Assembly: GCF_001562055.1 (NCBI RefSeq)
Contig: NZ_LLWE01000027.1
Coordinates: 1-64,000 of the forward strand
From: Polycladidibacter stylochi
GTDB taxonomy: Bacteria > Pseudomonadota > Alphaproteobacteria > Rhizobiales > Stappiaceae
Length of the DNA stretch: 64,000 bases
Direction of reading: 5' to 3'
The translations under genes were made by a program, and so were the position numbers. A model generated the notes under the pieces. It was not told the origin of the DNA, ran no database searches, and worked only from the letters and a program-made list of their open reading frames with translations. Of the stretch, positions 35,122 through 43,373 are shown in pieces (position 1 is the first letter of the stretch; every line of letters starts with the position of its first letter).

Positions 35122-36201
35122 ATGATGGCTAGATTTCATCGATTAACTGTTACAGGTTTGGAAAAAACCACGCGTGACGCGGTGGTTCTCACATTACAGC
35201 CCGAAGCAGCAGACACAACAGATTTTCATTTTACGCAAGGACAGTACCTCACTTTCAAAAAAGACTTTGATGGTGAAGAGGTCCGGCGTTCTTATTCCAT
35301 TTGCTCTGGTGTGAATGAGGATAAGTTACAAGTAGGCATCAAAAGGGTGAGCGGGGGCTGCTTCTCTAGTTTTGCCAATGAGGAGCTAAAAGTTGGAGAC
35401 ACCTTGGAAGCCATGTCTCCGGCAGGTCGGTTTTATACCGAATTAGATGCTAAAAACGCTAAGGATTACATAGGGTTTGCGGTTGGTTCTGGTATTACGC
35501 CAATTCTTTCGATCTTAAAAAGCGTGTTGGCACGCGAACCACATTCATCGTTTACTTTGGTTTATGCAAACCGCTCTGTGAATTCGATTATGTTCCGCGA
35601 AGAACTTGAGGACTTGAAAAACCTCTATATGGGACGGCTTACGGTAATTCACATATTGAAGGCCGATGCGCAGGATATTGACCTGTTTACAGGGCGGCTT
35701 TCGCCAGAAAAACTAAAAGAACTATTTGCCCATTGGGTACCTGTTGATGCTGTTGACACCGCATTTATCTGTGGTCCTGAGCCTGTCATGCATATGATTA
35801 GCGATAGTCTGCAAGAGCACGGCATGGAGAAAGGGCAAATTAAATTCGAATTATTTGGCGCACCTCAACAAGGCCAGCTCAAGCAGGCGAAAGCAGCACA
35901 TACCACGGGCGAAGCTGATGAGGAATGTGAAGCCGTCGTAAAACTCGATGGGACTTCTCGTAGTTTGAGTATCCCTAAAAGCGGCATGTCAATTCTGGAA
36001 GCAGCTTTGGCGGCGAATATGGATGCGCCATATTCTTGTAAGGGTGGTGTTTGCTCCACTTGTAAGGCCAAAGTGATTGAAGGTGAAACCGAAATGGTCG
36101 CCAATTATGCATTGGAAGACTACGAGGTTGAAGCAGGCTATGTGCTTTCTTGCCAATGTTACCCAGTGAGTGACAAGGTCGTTATTGACTTCGACCAATA
36201 G
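35122..36201 (+). CDS. paaE: Phenylacetyl-CoA epoxidase reductase PaaE
   Basis: A 359-residue reductase that passes NADPH electrons to the PaaABC oxygenase. The FAD-binding part has RRSYSICSG near residue 54, the NADPH part has GFAVGSGITPILSILKS near 115, and the C-terminal plant-type [2Fe-2S] ferredoxin domain has CKGGVCSTCKAKV and a final CQCYP. Domain order and length are standard. ATG ATG start at 35122, 5 nt after paaD. Two hairpins follow the stop. Confidence 0.96.
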   Translation: MMARFHRLTVTGLEKTTRDAVVLTLQPEAADTTDFHFTQGQYLTFKKDFDGEEVRRSYSICSGVNEDKLQVGIKRVSGGCFSSFANEELKVGDTLEAMSPAGRFYTELDAKNAKDYIGFAVGSGITPILSILKSVLAREPHSSFTLVYANRSVNSIMFREELEDLKNLYMGRLTVIHILKADAQDIDLFTGRLSPEKLKELFAHWVPVDAVDTAFICGPEPVMHMISDSLQEHGMEKGQIKFELFGAPQQGQLKQAKAAHTTGEADEECEAVVKLDGTSRSLSIPKSGMSILEAALAANMDAPYSCKGGVCSTCKAKVIEGETEMVANYALEDYEVEAGYVLSCQCYPVSDKVVIDFDQ

Positions 36202-36210
36202 CTTAAGATT

Positions 36211-36238
36211 GCAGCTCTCTTAATTCCCGGAGAGCTGC
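36211..36238 (+). terminator. Stem-loop directly after paaE
   Basis: GCAGCTCTC (36211-36219) pairs perfectly with GAGAGCTGC (36230-36238) with a 10-nt loop, 9 nt after the paaE stop. No T-run follows; it may protect the mRNA end, with the stronger stem at 36301 terminating. Confidence 0.5.
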
Positions 36239-36300
36239 ACACTTACTGGTACTCCCGTGTATATCTTGTAGCCCAACAAGCATAACCAGCTAAGTGTGCT

Positions 36301-36343
36301 GAAGCCCGCTTCGTTATCGGAGCGGGCTTCAATGCAATTGTTT
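36301..36343. terminator. Terminator between convergent paaE and paaR
   Basis: GAAGCCCGCT (36301-36310) and AGCGGGCTTC (36321-36330) form a perfect 10-bp GC-rich stem with a 10-nt loop. AATGCAATTGTTTT follows on the plus strand. It can serve paaE and possibly the convergent paaG-I-K-R operon. Confidence 0.65.
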
Positions 36344-36380
36344 TACGTTAATAATACTGGATGCTGGTGATAGCGAAAAG

Positions 36381-36977
36381 CTAGACCCCTTTTATGCCGT
36401 TCATAATCAGGTTTGCGACTACGTTTGCATACTCTATACGGGCCTCTTCCCGAGCATCTTTGTTCCACATATAGAACCAGTTCAACATACCGAAAACCGA
36501 CATGGTTGTGGCTTTGAGCTTACGCTTGTCACTCGTGAGCGTATCCGGTGATAATTCAATTAAGCAATCTGAAACCAGTTGAACGAGCGCGTGTTGATAG
36601 GATCTTAGTTGTGTTTGTTGTTCGGGTGGCAAATAGGCCATAGCATCAATTTGTACGCGGTGCTGAAAATCGGCACCGCGGTAAGCAAGAAGTATTTCCT
36701 CTAGAAGCTCTTGTAGGTATTTTTGTGGGTCACTGCCATTGCGCGGGACCGACAAAACGCGGTCCCTTAATGCTTTTAAATGATTATCGAGGATGTCAAA
36801 TAATAGCGAATCTTTACTATCGTAATAGTGATAGATTGCTGCCTTTGATAATCCACATTCTTTAGCCAGTTGACTCATCGACGCCCGGTCAAAGCCGGTT
36901 TCGGCAAAAACGCGGGCGGCTGTATCTTGAATCAACTGGCGTTTCACATCGTGATCTTTTGCGATCGTACGAGCCAA
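36381..36977 (-). CDS. paaR: TetR-family phenylacetate regulator PaaR
   Basis: A 198-residue TetR-type repressor. TTG start at 36977 with AAGGAG upstream. The N-terminal helix-turn-helix is RQLIQDTAARVFAETGFDRASMSQLAKECGLSKAAIYHYYDSKDSLLF. It lies 3 nt behind paaK as the last gene of paaG-paaI-paaK-paaR. TetR proteins in paa clusters release DNA when phenylacetyl-CoA binds. Two matching palindromes upstream of paaJ and between paaG and the fused hydratase gene are likely targets (inference). Confidence 0.82.
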   Translation of the reverse strand: MARTIAKDHDVKRQLIQDTAARVFAETGFDRASMSQLAKECGLSKAAIYHYYDSKDSLLFDILDNHLKALRDRVLSVPRNGSDPQKYLQELLEEILLAYRGADFQHRVQIDAMAYLPPEQQTQLRSYQHALVQLVSDCLIELSPDTLTSDKRKLKATTMSVFGMLNWFYMWNKDAREEARIEYANVVANLIMNGIKGV

Positions 36978-36980
36978 TTG

Positions 36981-38291
36981 TTACTCCTTAGCGCGATTAT
37001 CGACGACGCGCTTTGCTTTCCCCTGGGAGCGTTCCACAACACCAGGATCTGCTACTACGACTTGGGCACTAATGCCAACAGTATCTTTTATGCGTTTGGA
37101 AAAATGATAGGCGGACGTGTCTTTCGCTTCTGAACTGGTGGCATTTGGCATTGCTTCAACATGAATCCGCATCGCATCCATTCGGCCCTTTTTATAAAGC
37201 TCGATTTGGAAGTGCGGCGATAGTCCATCAGTAGCAATCAGTTGTTCTTCGATTTGTGTTGGGAAAACATTTACACCACGAAGAATAATCATATCGTCCG
37301 AACGACCGGTGATTTTTTCCATACGCCGCATTGAGCGGGCAGTGCCAGGCAAAAGCCTTGTCAAGTCACGGGTTCGATAACGCACAATTGGTAGTGCCTC
37401 TTTAGTCAGCGAGGTGAATACCAGTTCACCTATTTCACCATCTGCGACAGGTTCACCTGTTTCCGGGTTGATAACTTCAGGGTAGAAGTGATCTTCCCAA
37501 ATATGCAGGCCATCTTTTGTTTCGACGCATTCGTTGGCAACACCGGGCCCAATTACTTCCGATAGCCCGTAGATATCCACAGCATGCATATCAAAGGCTT
37601 CTTCAACTTCTTTACGCATGGCGTTGGTCCAAGGCTCAGCACCAAAAATGCCGACCTTCAAGGAGCTTTTGCGTGGATCTAGGCCTTCACGGTGATACTC
37701 TTCAAGAATATTGAGCATATATGAAGGTGTCACCATAATTGTACTTGGTTTAAAGTCTTCAATTAAAAGCACTTGGCGTGATGTCATACCACCGGAAACG
37801 GGTACGACAGTACAGCCAAGCTTTTCAGCGCCTGCATGTGCACCCATGCCACCGGTGAAAAGACCATAACCATAGGCGTTGTGTACGATGTCACCAGGGC
37901 GGGTTCCTGATGCTCGCAGCGAGCGAGCAACAACACTTGCCCAAACATCTAGGTCATTTTGTGTGTATCCAACAACAGTTGGTTTTCCTGTGGTGCCAGA
38001 TGAGCCATGCAAGCGGACAATTTTATCTTGAGGGACTGCAAACATACCAAATGGATATGTGTCGCGCAGGTCCTGTTTATAAGTGAATGGAAACTTTGAC
38101 AGATCACTAAGTGATTTCAAATCATCTGGATGCACGCCAGCTTCGTCAAAGCGCTGTTTGTAAAGCGGAACATTATCATAGGCATGTTGAAGCGATTGCT
38201 TCATACGCTTTAACTGTAATGTGCTTATTTCATCACGCGATGCAATTTCAATTGGGTCTAAATCTTCACGTCTTGGTGTTAAATCTTCCAT
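36981..38291 (-). CDS. paaK: Phenylacetate-CoA ligase
   Basis: A 436-residue adenylate-forming ligase that converts phenylacetate, ATP and CoA to phenylacetyl-CoA, the entry step of the pathway and the source of the inducer. The AMP-binding motif is LHGSSGTTGKPTVVGYT near residue 93; YGLSEVIGPGVANEC near 240 and YRTRDLTRLLPG near 305 are characteristic, and the C-terminal Lys lies in RSQGKAKRVVD. Length matches the PaaK family (~435). GGGAGG precedes the ATG. Confidence 0.97.
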   Translation of the reverse strand: MEDLTPRREDLDPIEIASRDEISTLQLKRMKQSLQHAYDNVPLYKQRFDEAGVHPDDLKSLSDLSKFPFTYKQDLRDTYPFGMFAVPQDKIVRLHGSSGTTGKPTVVGYTQNDLDVWASVVARSLRASGTRPGDIVHNAYGYGLFTGGMGAHAGAEKLGCTVVPVSGGMTSRQVLLIEDFKPSTIMVTPSYMLNILEEYHREGLDPRKSSLKVGIFGAEPWTNAMRKEVEEAFDMHAVDIYGLSEVIGPGVANECVETKDGLHIWEDHFYPEVINPETGEPVADGEIGELVFTSLTKEALPIVRYRTRDLTRLLPGTARSMRRMEKITGRSDDMIILRGVNVFPTQIEEQLIATDGLSPHFQIELYKKGRMDAMRIHVEAMPNATSSEAKDTSAYHFSKRIKDTVGISAQVVVADPGVVERSQGKAKRVVDNRAKE

Positions 38292-38331
38292 ATGTCCCTC
38301 CCAAGGTCATTAATAATTGTTGGCCGCCTTG

Positions 38332-38763
38332 TTATTCCTGAAAATGTTGGCCTTTGATAACGCGTGAAAAACCGCGGAATTCTGCAATCTTTATTCCGTC
38401 CTGATTGCAAACGGAGACATCAGTAATTCCTGAGCGCCCGGTTTTTGATAGTTCTTTTGCTGTCGCAGTAAGCGTATCGCCGAGCCTGCCGGGGCTAAGG
38501 TATGAAATGTTGGCGTGTTGGCCGACAACCTGCTCGTTGTAGCTGTTACAAGCAAACGCGAATGTGCTGTCAGCTAACGAGAAGATGACGCCGCCATGGC
38601 AAATTCCGTGCCCATTGGCGTGGTGACTTTCGATGGTCATTGATAGGGTTGCCTCTCCCGGAGCAACTCTTTCAATTTTCATACCAAGCCATTTTGAGGC
38701 TTCATCACTAGACCACATGGCTGTGGCGCTTTTTTCTGCCCTTTGCTGTGCAGTGAGAGCCAT
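38332..38763 (-). CDS. paaI: Hydroxyphenylacetyl-CoA thioesterase PaaI
   Basis: A 143-residue hot-dog thioesterase. NGHGICHGGVIFSLADSTFAFACNS contains the conserved Asn-(x)-HGG-(x)-D active-site pattern. PaaI recovers CoA from dead-end acyl-CoA esters of the pathway. It overlaps the regulatory region of paaG's stop closely (3-nt gap) and has AGGGAG for its start. Confidence 0.93.
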   Translation of the reverse strand: MALTAQQRAEKSATAMWSSDEASKWLGMKIERVAPGEATLSMTIESHHANGHGICHGGVIFSLADSTFAFACNSYNEQVVGQHANISYLSPGRLGDTLTATAKELSKTGRSGITDVSVCNQDGIKIAEFRGFSRVIKGQHFQE

Positions 38764-38766
38764 AAT

Positions 38767-39555
38767 TTATACTCCCTTGAAATTTGCGGGGCGTTTTTCA
38801 AGAAAAGCACTTACGCCCTCTGCGTAATCTTGGCTGCGTCCTGCCTGTTGTTGGCTCGCGGCTTCCAACTCTGCTTGTTGTTCAAAACTATTTGTTGCTG
38901 CCTGGTGCATGGCTTTTTTAGTGAGAGCAAAGCCAACTGTTGGGCCACTAGCGAGCTGTTTTGTGAATGCTTGCGCAGTGGCTAGCAAAGCATCGTCAGC
39001 TGTGGCTTGCCAAATCATGCCCCACTCTTCGGCCTGCTTGGCGGAGATAGGTTGTGCTGTTAGTGCAATCGCCTTAGCTCTTTGCTCTCCGATAAGGCGA
39101 GGTAGCAACCAGGTTCCACCTGCATCTGGTACCAAGCCAATCTTGGCAAAAGACTGAATAAATTTCGCCGATTCGGCAGCAAAAGTTATGTCGCAACCAA
39201 AGGCGATATTGGCGCCGGCTCCAGCTGCAACACCATTAACAGCACAGATAACTGGCTTGGGCATATTACGGATGAGCGACACATTAGGATTGTAGAATTT
39301 GCTAAGTGTTTCTCCTAGGTTAGGTGGCTCCGTCATTTTGTTCGGGTCTCGATCTCCCAAATCTTGCCCCGCACAAAAACCTCGCCCTGAACCCGTCAGC
39401 AAAATTGCTCTACAATTTGCATCAGCTTGTGCATTTTGTAATGACTCGCGTAAAGCTAAATGCATTTCATCATTAAAAGCATTCAATCTTTCAGGTCGGT
39501 TTAATGTTATCTGAACCCAGTTTTCATGGGTTTCAGTAATAATAGTATCACTCAT
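38767..39555 (-). CDS. paaG: 1,2-epoxyphenylacetyl-CoA isomerase PaaG
   Basis: A 262-residue crotonase-fold enzyme that isomerises ring-1,2-epoxyphenylacetyl-CoA to oxepin-CoA and shifts double bonds later in the route. The start at 39555 (MSDTIITETHENWVQITLNRPERLNAFND) is the family N-terminus; the frame is open a further 27 nt. Oxyanion-hole segments are GSGRGFCAGQDLGDRDPNK and NGVAAGAGANIAFGCD, with the Asp in GLVPDAGGTWLLPRL. It is first gene of the minus-strand paaGIKR operon. Confidence 0.94.
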   Translation of the reverse strand: MSDTIITETHENWVQITLNRPERLNAFNDEMHLALRESLQNAQADANCRAILLTGSGRGFCAGQDLGDRDPNKMTEPPNLGETLSKFYNPNVSLIRNMPKPVICAVNGVAAGAGANIAFGCDITFAAESAKFIQSFAKIGLVPDAGGTWLLPRLIGEQRAKAIALTAQPISAKQAEEWGMIWQATADDALLATAQAFTKQLASGPTVGFALTKKAMHQAATNSFEQQAELEAASQQQAGRSQDYAEGVSAFLEKRPANFKGV

Positions 39556-39599
39556 ACTAATTATCCATTCCAAATGTTTCAAAATACGGTTGCATAACC

Positions 39600-39613
39600 C
39601 GACCGGTTGGTCA
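39600..39613. promoter_or_regulatory. Candidate PaaR operator in the divergent paaG/hydratase promoter
   Basis: CGACCGGTTGGTCA fits the same 14-bp pattern as the site at 31274 (CNACCGNNYGGTCR). It lies between paaG (-) and the fused hydratase/dehydrogenase gene (+), about 45 nt upstream of paaG, where one bound repressor could control both directions. Confidence 0.48.
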
Positions 39614-39726
39614 ATAGTTCTTTGTGTTAGGGTTTCCTTTTAAAAAACCTGTGATAGGTATTTATGTGATATTTCTGGGATTGATGGAAGTGATGGCTGC
39701 TAAAGGCCAGCTAGGGCAGAGAGTGA

Positions 39727-41769
39727 ATGGGATCGCAATCAGTAGTAACAGTTCGTTTTGAAGATGAAATCGCTTTCGTCGAGGTGAATAACCCTCCGGT
39801 TAATGTTACCTCACAGGCTGTACGTGCAGGACTGCTTCAGGCGGTAGAAACTGTGAATGCTCAGAGCGGTGTTAAGGCGGCTGTGCTGTTTTGCGCAGGC
39901 TCCACATTCATTGCGGGTGGCGATATTACAGAGTTTGGAACGATAGCCAAAGAGCCCCACTTGCCTGATGTTGTTTCAGCTATCGAGCGGTCGGTTATTC
40001 CGTTTATTGCTGCGATGCATGGGACTGTACTTGGGGGTGGTTTTGAAATTGCTCTGGGTTGTGCTTTTCGTATTGCTGATGCAAAAACGCGCTTCGGTTT
40101 TCCCGAGGTTAATATTGGCCTTATTCCTGGGGCTGGTGGAACGCAACGACTACCTCGCCTAATAGGCGCACTTCACGCTATCGATATGTGTGCTTTAGGT
40201 GTTCAGTTAAATGCTGAAAAGCTCTATGAGTTGGGCGGGCTAGATCTTGTCACAGGACGTGACTTGCTTGTTTGCGCAAAAGAATTTGTAGAGAATATGC
40301 CCGAGCGTCCGGTTGCTCTTTCGCAACAAGAAACGCCGTATTGTCTAACTGCCGATTTTGAGGGAAAGCGCACTCAAATCGAAGCACGCTCTAAAGGCGC
40401 GTCAGCCCCCTTTCATAATTATGAAGCAGTAAAGTGGTCCTGCGAGTTTTCATTTTCTGAAGCAACACAAAAGGAACGAGCTCTACACCTTGCTCTTCGT
40501 GATAGTGCAGAATCCCGCGCATTGCGTCATGCTTTCTTCGCAGAAAAAACGGCAGCCAAACCTGCAATATTGAAGGAAGTTGAAGCAAAAGAAATCAACG
40601 CTATTGCTGTGGTTGGTGGTGGGCTTATGGGTTCAGGAATTGCTCTATCCGCCTTAATGGCTGGGCTAGAAGTGATTATGCTTGAAAGGGATGCCCAAGC
40701 AGCTGAAGCGGGTGCAAAGCGTGTTGCAGGCTTAATTGAAGGGGCTGTAAAACGCGGCAAGGTCAGCGCCGAAAAATCAGCCAAAATGCTAGAGGCTTAT
40801 CGCTCAAGTCATGATTATAGTGATGCTGCACATGTTGACTTGGCGGTTGAAGCTGTTTTTGAAGATTTAGAGGTGAAGCGGGCAGTTTTTGCAAAGCTTG
40901 CGCCTGTCGTTTCTGAGAAGACCATACTGGCGACGAATACCTCCTACATTGACCCGATGGATATCTTTGAAGGAATTGATGGTGCTGAGCGTTGTATTGG
41001 GATGCATTTCTTTTCCCCTGCACACATCATGAAGCTTCTTGAGGTTGTTCAGTTACCAACAACCGGTAAGCAGACGCTAGCCAGTGCTTTGCAACTGGGT
41101 AAGCGCCTGCGAAAAACTAGTGTGGTTTCAGGTATTTGTGACGGATTTATTGGTAATCGGATGTTGGCAGCGTTCCGCAGACAAGCCGATTACTTGTTGG
41201 CTGATGGCTGCTTACCCGAGCAAATTGATGCAGCATTACGACGGTTCGGTATGCCTATGGGGCCTTTTGAACTGCAAGATTTGACAGGCCTACAAATAGC
41301 ATGGGCGAACCGTAAGCGGCAAGCTGCAACGCGGCCAACGCAAGAACGCTACATTCCATTTGGTGATCTACTTTGTGAAAAAGAGCATTTTGGACAACGC
41401 AGTGGTCGTGGCTGGTATCAGTACGTTGAGGGAGAGCGTAAGCCATTAGCTGACCCGGAAGTTGAAGACATGATTATGGCGTGGTCCGCTCGTCAAGGTG
41501 TTGTACGGCAAACATTTACTGGCGATGAAATTACCGAGCGCATGCTTGCGGTTTTGGTGAATGAAGGTTTCTGCATTCTAGAGGAGGGGATTGCTGAGCG
41601 GTCTCAGGATGTGGATTTGGTGCAATTGCATGGCTACGGCTTTCCACGTTGGCGCGGTGGTCCGATGCAGTATGCACAGGAAGTCGGCATTGAGCGAATT
41701 GCATCTGCAATGCAGCGCGTTGCCGAACAGAGCCCGCAATCTTGGGAGATTGCTAAGGCGCTGAGCTAA
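39727..41769 (+). CDS. Fused enoyl-CoA hydratase/3-hydroxyacyl-CoA dehydrogenase (PaaF-PaaH function)
   Basis: A 680-residue bifunctional FadJ/FadB-type protein. Residues ~1-190 are a crotonase domain (FCAGSTFIAGGDITEF and GTVLGGGFEIALGCAFR, with FPEVNIGLIPGAGGTQRLPRL). Residues ~290-480 are the NAD-binding dehydrogenase (AIAVVGGGLMGSGIALSAL, then GMHFFSPAHIMKLLEVV with the catalytic His), and two C-terminal dehydrogenase domains follow. Separate paaF and paaH genes are absent, so this enzyme probably hydrates 2,3-dehydroadipyl-CoA and oxidises 3-hydroxyadipyl-CoA. It is first gene of the plus-strand block containing the TRAP transporter and paaZ. Confidence 0.87.
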   Translation: MGSQSVVTVRFEDEIAFVEVNNPPVNVTSQAVRAGLLQAVETVNAQSGVKAAVLFCAGSTFIAGGDITEFGTIAKEPHLPDVVSAIERSVIPFIAAMHGTVLGGGFEIALGCAFRIADAKTRFGFPEVNIGLIPGAGGTQRLPRLIGALHAIDMCALGVQLNAEKLYELGGLDLVTGRDLLVCAKEFVENMPERPVALSQQETPYCLTADFEGKRTQIEARSKGASAPFHNYEAVKWSCEFSFSEATQKERALHLALRDSAESRALRHAFFAEKTAAKPAILKEVEAKEINAIAVVGGGLMGSGIALSALMAGLEVIMLERDAQAAEAGAKRVAGLIEGAVKRGKVSAEKSAKMLEAYRSSHDYSDAAHVDLAVEAVFEDLEVKRAVFAKLAPVVSEKTILATNTSYIDPMDIFEGIDGAERCIGMHFFSPAHIMKLLEVVQLPTTGKQTLASALQLGKRLRKTSVVSGICDGFIGNRMLAAFRRQADYLLADGCLPEQIDAALRRFGMPMGPFELQDLTGLQIAWANRKRQAATRPTQERYIPFGDLLCEKEHFGQRSGRGWYQYVEGERKPLADPEVEDMIMAWSARQGVVRQTFTGDEITERMLAVLVNEGFCILEEGIAERSQDVDLVQLHGYGFPRWRGGPMQYAQEVGIERIASAMQRVAEQSPQSWEIAKALS

Positions 41770-41802
41770 AAATACTTAAATCTCATTCAGGGAGGGAATG
41801 AA

Positions 41803-42822
41803 ATGAAAACTAATCGGATTACATCTTTAATTATTGGTGCTGGTTTGGCTGTGGCAAGCTTTGGTGCATCTGCGGCCGAGTATACATTGCAAATATCTAG
41901 TTGGGCTCCACCAACACATAACATTAACGCCAAGATGTGGCCCACTTTTACCAAAATGGTGGAAGAGGCTACAGGCGGGCGCGTAACAACAGAATTGAAA
42001 CTGGGCCTAGCGCCGCCACCAGCTCAAATGGATCTGGTTATGGATGGTGCCGCCGACCTTTCGATTATTTTCCATGGCTATCAGGCCGGACGGTTTACAA
42101 CAACAAAGCTTATCGAATTGCCTGGTTACGAAGGCTCTGCCGAAGCAGCTTCAGTTGCGTATTGGCGTACCTACAAAAAATACCTTGAAAAAGCGAATGA
42201 ACATCGTGGCGTGAAAGTGGTTGCGTTGCATACGCATGGTGCTGCACAACTCATGAGCCACGAGAAAATTACAAGCCTTAAACAAATTGCAGGCTTGAAG
42301 CTTCGTGTTCCAGGTGGTGTTGGCGGTGACATTGGTAAAGTTTTGGGCGCTACAGGTATTTCAGTACCAGCTCCAAAAGTTTATGAAACGCTTGCGTCGA
42401 AATCTGCGGATGGTGTTGTTATGCCTATAGATTCTCGGCTTGGCTTCAAGCTTACCGAAGTTGCAGAAAATGTTTACGATATGCCAGGCGGGCTTTACCG
42501 CGGTTCTTTTGCCTTCATTATGAACGAAGATACCTTTGCAAATTTGCCAAAGGATATCCAGGAGGCATTGGAAAGCAAAGTGTTTGGCGAACCTGCTAGC
42601 CGAGCAATTGGCAAAGTCTGGGATATGGGTGATGCAGCATCAATGGAAGCAACATTGAAGGCTGAAGGCAACAGCATTAACAAAGCAAGTCCACAAGACA
42701 TTGAAGACTTTAAAGATTTAAGTGCAAGCGTTGTAGCAAGCGTTCTGGCTGAAGTTTCTAAAGAAGGCGTTGATGCAGAGGCAGCCTATCAAATGATCAA
42801 GGACGAAATGGCCAAGAATTAA
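41803..42822 (+). CDS. TRAP transporter solute-binding protein (DctP family)
   Basis: A 339-residue periplasmic binding protein. Signal peptide MKTNRITSLIIGAGLAVASFGASAAE is followed by the DctP fold: YTLQISSWAPPTH, LADLSIIFHGYQ-like region and GLKLRVPGGVGGDIGKVLGATGISV near residues 162-185. The Arg in LRVPGG normally grips the carboxylate of the ligand. AGGGAGGG precedes the ATG. Lying between two phenylacetate enzymes, it is likely to bind phenylacetate or a related aryl acid (inference); sequence alone does not fix the ligand. Confidence 0.88.
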   Translation: MKTNRITSLIIGAGLAVASFGASAAEYTLQISSWAPPTHNINAKMWPTFTKMVEEATGGRVTTELKLGLAPPPAQMDLVMDGAADLSIIFHGYQAGRFTTTKLIELPGYEGSAEAASVAYWRTYKKYLEKANEHRGVKVVALHTHGAAQLMSHEKITSLKQIAGLKLRVPGGVGGDIGKVLGATGISVPAPKVYETLASKSADGVVMPIDSRLGFKLTEVAENVYDMPGGLYRGSFAFIMNEDTFANLPKDIQEALESKVFGEPASRAIGKVWDMGDAASMEATLKAEGNSINKASPQDIEDFKDLSASVVASVLAEVSKEGVDAEAAYQMIKDEMAKN

Positions 42823-42873
42823 AGGCTGTTAGAGGTCCTGGCGACAGGGCCTCTAAAACCCGGGAATTTTTTC

Positions 42874-43371
42874 ATGTCACAACTACATAGTTTCTCGGAG
42901 CGGCTGATTAAAATGCCGGTCTGGCTGGCTTCGCTCGCTCTTTTTACGCTTATGGTCATGACATTTTGCGATGTGATGATGCGTTCACTTTTTAATGCTC
43001 CGTTTGAACCGGCAACAGAGTTGACGCGTATCTTAATGGCGATAATTGTTTTTGCTGTTATGCCGATAATTTCTGTTCGTGGGGGCCACATCAATGTGGA
43101 TCTGCTGGACGGGTTTTTCCTGAGGTTACGGCTCCACCGGTGGCGTGATGCACTGATTAGCCTCGTATTTGGCGTTCTCATGTATTGGCCGGTTATGCGT
43201 GTATGGGTTTTAGCCGAGCGCGCGCGTTCTTACGGAGATGTAACCGAGTATGTGGCCATACCAGTTTATCTTATCGGATGGTTTATTGCATTTGCAGCAG
43301 GGCTGACTGGCATTGCAATGGTTGTGCAAGGCTTGGCACAGGTTGCCAATATTCTTCGGGGGAGGAGCTAG
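42874..43371 (+). CDS. TRAP transporter small permease (DctQ family)
   Basis: A 165-residue four-helix membrane protein. The DctQ core is seen in LALFTLMVMTFCDVMMRSLFNAPFEPATELTRILM and in MPIISVRGGHINVDLLDG. It links binding protein and large permease. It lies 51 nt after the binding-protein gene and 2 nt before the large permease gene, the standard order. Confidence 0.9.
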   Translation: MSQLHSFSERLIKMPVWLASLALFTLMVMTFCDVMMRSLFNAPFEPATELTRILMAIIVFAVMPIISVRGGHINVDLLDGFFLRLRLHRWRDALISLVFGVLMYWPVMRVWVLAERARSYGDVTEYVAIPVYLIGWFIAFAAGLTGIAMVVQGLAQVANILRGRS

Positions 43372-43373
43372 GT

